Assembly: GCA_037903355.1 (NCBI GenBank)
Contig: JBAJFE010000055.1
Location: 186,001-250,000 of the forward strand
Direction: 5' to 3'
Source: Trichuris trichiura
Taxonomy: Eukaryota > Nematoda > Enoplea > Trichinellida > Trichuridae
DNA: 64,000 nt
Of the stretch, positions 60,081 to 64,000 are shown piece after piece. The notes beneath the pieces are model-generated. The model ran no database searches, was not told where the DNA came from, and was given only the letters and a program-made list of their open reading frames with translations. The position numbers and the translations under genes are program-made. Numbering within the stretch: position 1 is the stretch's first letter; each line of letters starts with the position of its first letter.

Positions 60081-62231
60081 CTACGCAAATCCATTGCGGT
60101 TGTATCTCAGCGCGTTTTTTCGGATGTGCGCGGGTAATTTCTTAGATACAATCTTTAATTCTCAAGATAAATAAAACACCCTGATTTGGCCATCATTTAA
60201 CGAAATTGGTCGTAAAAGCTTCCGCTTAAACTATTTTTTGAGCAGCTAGCATTTTGAACCGATAAATCCCGAATTAAATTTCCCTATTCGCTCCTGCGCT
60301 TTTTCAAGGACAATAACACTTTTTCGATTATTCTAGTTTTGTGCTTGCTTACGCATTTCTGGTGACATAGACGTGATCGCTCTCGTAAATGCCATATGTT
60401 GCGTAAATGTCACACGGTGTTAACTGGTTGTTGCAAATGCTTAATGCTCCTATCCGGTGCATTCTGGTCTGACTGTTTACAGGTGTGTATGCTAATAGGC
60501 CACATGCAATTTCATGACCTATGAGTACACCTTGAGCGCGGGTGACTTCATTGTGTGTGCCCCTGTCTTGAAGCGGCTGTCGCACCCCTTCAGCGTTAGC
60601 TAAAGTTAGCTGCCAATAATTTCACCTACCGGTTTTTATACACATAATTAATGAGAAGATTTTCAAAGCCAGTAGATTTTTAGAGCGCACGTCAACATTT
60701 CTACGAGAATAAGTTTACCATCTCAAGAAGCATTTCAGCTATGCTAAGAAAGGAAAGAATCTTAGTCCATTCAGTATGCGCAACGGCATGTCCACTTATC
60801 AAAGTTACTCCGCGTAATCGGAAAATTCTTTGAATTTTAAATCAGCCGTTAGCCATTTAAGAGGAAGTTGACTCGACCGGCTATTAGCAACGTGGCGTTT
60901 CAAGCATTTCTCATTGTCCGTACGGGAGAAATGTGTACACCAATTGAATGGAATCAATAAGAAAAATTTAACATACGCCTTTTCGTGCCGCGGACGAACC
61001 GGACAAACTTTAAATACACAGAACATCTCCAGGAAGTCCAACTAGAGTGTAGCTTAATTGATGTCTCCTCTCTTGAAGGCTTTATGTAGCTTTTTTTTTG
61101 GAAAAAAATTTTCAAAAACCGAAGTAGACTTCATCCAGCTCTCATTGTTTATGGAATGAAACCTTTTGCCTAAGGCTAATTTATTGATTGCTTGCGTTAA
61201 GTATTGTTTTATCGGGTTAAAAATGCAAAAGTACCATAAAGAGTGTCAATATCCATTATCTCGATATTTCTAACGAATAATGACGAAAGAATCAGGTGAC
61301 TCACCGTTGGTAGTTGTATCGTCGCACCTGCAGTTGCAAGTGGGTACACGCGACAGTTGAAGGAGGTGAAATAGGTCAACTATTTACATCTGGTCGCCCT
61401 ACAACAAAAAAAATGAAATTATTAGTCAATACAATGAAGCGTAATGATCAAACAAAGCTCAGTATTAACTAATCTGTCTTTTTTTAAAAAACATTTCTGC
61501 CAACTTTGGTCTTCAGTGAGACAGCTGCGCATTTATTTGCGTGGGAAAGCTCTATAATGCCGTTAGTTTACCTGAGTTTATTATATTAATAACGTAAGAG
61601 GACGGGTGCAATGGAATGTATCTAATGCAAATTAAACGATTCGCTGATCACGTAAGTATAGGGCACATTCTGCTTTAGGAAACTAGGGTATTAATACCAC
61701 GTGGCGTAGGCTTGATAGTTATAATACTGCATAAATCCGCTAGGCATATTATACGTTGCGGTGTTCCCGCCACTCACGTATTGTGACAATGAGTACAAAT
61801 TACCTGTTGCTTATCACCTATGCACCCTAGGCAGCACCTTTGGTGTTACAGCTGATATAATCTTGTAATGCGCGGCTGTTCAGACACGATCTAAGCATTA
61901 CACGGGCCAGCTAACGTAGGAAACAAGGGGCACAAACTTTCGATCGTTTAGAAATAATGCGACTGAGTTCAACTCACCGTATTTTCGCATTTGACGCGTT
62001 CATTCCTTAATTAGTACTCCTTTAGGAATGTCGCGGTTTCCCCGTCACGTGACAATGCTGTATGCGCACTTTATTATTTCCTTGCTTTTTAACGGTCTAG
62101 AAGTTGCTCTTAATCAAGTCAAAGAGACTTCGAGTGCTTTTAATAAAAGAGGGAAATTTTTTGAACAAGATCAACGACTTCGCAATTTCTATTGCTCCTG
62201 TTTGAGATATATTGTTACAACTAATACACTG

Positions 62232-62234
<3 letters not shown>

Positions 62235-62278
<44 letters not shown>
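62235..62278. repeat. (TA)n microsatellite
   Basis: An uninterrupted 44-nt alternating TA run. Confidence 0.95.
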
Positions 62279-62282
<4 letters not shown>

Positions 62283-64000
62283 TCCTCGAATGAAATTATG
62301 AAGTATACGTGACTAGTGAAGTAATGCAATGAAGAACAAAATAATTTATAAAAGCATGATCTTATCATAGCCATTTGTCAAGCTGGCCATACGCGCACGC
62401 TAATGTGAAATGCTCAATGGGTAGTTAGGAGGCAAGTTGACTTACAATTTCGAAACGGAAGTCGGTTGAACGTGCACTTCATTCAGACTTGCTCTCTTCC
62501 CTGAAATTATTGTGCGCAACGGAATGAACAGTTCGTTTGGGACTGTCAGTTTTAAGTGTGACATTGGCTAACGAAAGAGGTTGTTTTTAAGACGTCTAAA
62601 ATGGTTTTCAAAGAGCATACCTAAAGTTTGTAAGAGATAAATCTCACGGAACAAATATTTGCAATGTGACATTGTTTTCCTGGCGCTTTTTGAGTGTTTT
62701 GTTTGAAATTTTCAATGCGCTCCTAATGTTGTAGCATTTGCCCATTGAAAAACGCTTACAATGTGTGACAGACTGATTTGTTTACTTTGAACGAGCAGTC
62801 AAGCTAATATGGTTTTGAAAATACGTCACTAGTGATTAGCCTTGATTTTAAGGATTAATTAATCTAATTATGCCCATGAAGGTTGTAGCTTTGCGCGCTT
62901 TGCCGCTTTGATTTTGAAACGTTCTACGACGCGCGAGTTCGCTTGTGTCTTCGCCGGGCTTCTCCTTTTGCCATGTATGCTTAGCAAAGGTTGCCGCGAT
63001 GGTAAAAGTGTTAGGGCAGAAGTTTGAGTTTCGCATTTTTTTTATTGCTCGCAATTGCCAGTAGACACTTGCGTCATTTGCAATTTTGAAATTTCTATCA
63101 ATAGTTTGAAAATTTTTCTCGTGATTGATGGACAGGTTAGCCGCGATAGGGATGCGCGCCTAAGGGATGCAGATTTGAATTTTTCTACTGGGCTTCACGT
63201 TCGACGTGTCAGATGAAAAGGGAATTGATGGAAAACGGCCTTCTAAAAATGAGTCCGAATTGGAAAACGCTTCCGCATAGATTTGTGCAACCGCTTGGCT
63301 TGAGCTAGCACGAAAGTTGTTTGTTCAACGCAACTCAATAAATCTCGTTGAAAGCAGAAGCGTTTTTTCAAAACATGGCCTTCAGATTGCTGTCTTTTAA
63401 CTCAAGTTAGTTGCTGCTTTTATTATGGGCTTTCACGTGAAATAAAAATTTTCAAAAAAAGAACCAAAGAATGTTCCGTGGTTTACGAAAAGTAACTATT
63501 AATCGTTACGTGTTGACATTACTTATATTGGGACGTTTAGTATTCTTTTTGTCCCCTTGTTTTACGCGCTACTTTGTTCTATGTCATACGAGCAGAAAAT
63601 AGCGTGCATTCAAAATGAACTAAGTAACGTCTTTATGTTTATATCAACAGCGAATGCAGCATTTTTAGGTCTGATATTCTAGAATGTAGAAAAAGCGTAA
63701 TTTCACGAGATTTCTCCCCCAAAACCTAATCTTAAAGCTTTACAATCCCGAACGAACTGTATCGGATGCAGTGTATTAATAGTTAACTTTTTATACGCAC
63801 AAAGAAATGCGTAGTTAAGAAATCTTGCTTAACGGATGTCTTTTTGCCCCGAGTGAGAGAAGGGATAAAAGGTTGAACGATGAAAAGCATTTTCCATTTG
63901 CATACGTAGCCTTTCAGACCTTAGCAACATTATCAACCGCTCAAGGTTGAAGAGCGCGAATCGAGTGTGCAGTTTTAACCTTTATTTACCCTTAGAACTG

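Larger units (their letters stand above)
56401..64000. other. gene-poor right end
   Basis: No recognised gene on either strand. It contains transposon copy 2 and a (TA)n tract. Open frames such as 58300-58569 (89 codons) and 62028-62279 (a hydrophobic start running into the TA repeat) have no family support. Confidence 0.5.

Noticed and set aside
62028..62279. 83-codon ORF ending in repeated Tyr-Ile
   Set aside because: The C-terminal half is the translated (TA)n microsatellite. The remainder has no family.
1..64000. tRNA, rRNA and CRISPR features
   Set aside because: No cloverleaf with a GGTTCGANTCC-type T arm, no rRNA core motif and no regularly spaced identical repeats were found on inspection. 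tRNAscan-SE/Infernal would be decisive.

Overview
The window is animal nuclear DNA and most likely comes from a nematode. Protein-coding genes are split by many very short introns (mostly 46-80 nt) with GT...AG ends and T-rich acceptors. Every gene I could name is a metazoan family: NHS/WAVE-homology, cys-loop receptor, Jagunal, DUS1, RGS and C2H2 zinc finger. Short TTAGGC-type repeats, the nematode telomere unit, occur at several places. The compact introns and moderate GC would suit a clade I worm such as a whipworm, but that is only an inference. No bacterial operon, rRNA, tRNA, CRISPR or viral gene was recognised.

Layout. 0.6-6.1 kb: two tandem paralogous genes for small secreted cysteine-containing peptides, each with a TATA box exactly 36 nt before the ATG. 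6-13.8 kb: no recognised gene. 13.8-17.0 kb: an eleven-exon gene (+) for a protein with about 14 C2H2 zinc fingers. 17-24.7 kb: gene-poor, with a degenerate AT-rich repeat tract, a small TA-flanked transposon remnant and a perfect 29-bp hairpin. 24.7-33.0 kb: a four-exon NHS/WAVE-like gene (+) whose exon phases all fit. 33.6-34.9 kb: a large imperfect inverted repeat. 35.6-37.4 kb: a five-exon cys-loop ligand-gated ion channel (-). 39.76-39.98 kb: a MITE with 62-bp terminal inverted repeats. 42.4-43.1 kb: Jagunal (-), head-to-head with a DUS1-type tRNA-dihydrouridine synthase (+) at 44.3-46.9 kb. 50.0-51.05 kb: a short RGS protein (-). 51-64 kb: essentially gene-poor, with a second copy of the 19-kb transposon remnant and a (TA)n tract.

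The genes do not form a pathway. They are ordinary neighbours acting in transcription, actin/adhesion signalling, membrane excitability, the early secretory pathway, tRNA modification and G-protein signalling. The least familiar items are the peptide pair at the left end, the divergent receptor with an altered pore entrance, and several fold-back repeats. Exon models were built by hand from reading frames, GT/AG sites and codon phase. They are strong where a protein family constrains them and weaker at the 5' and 3' ends.
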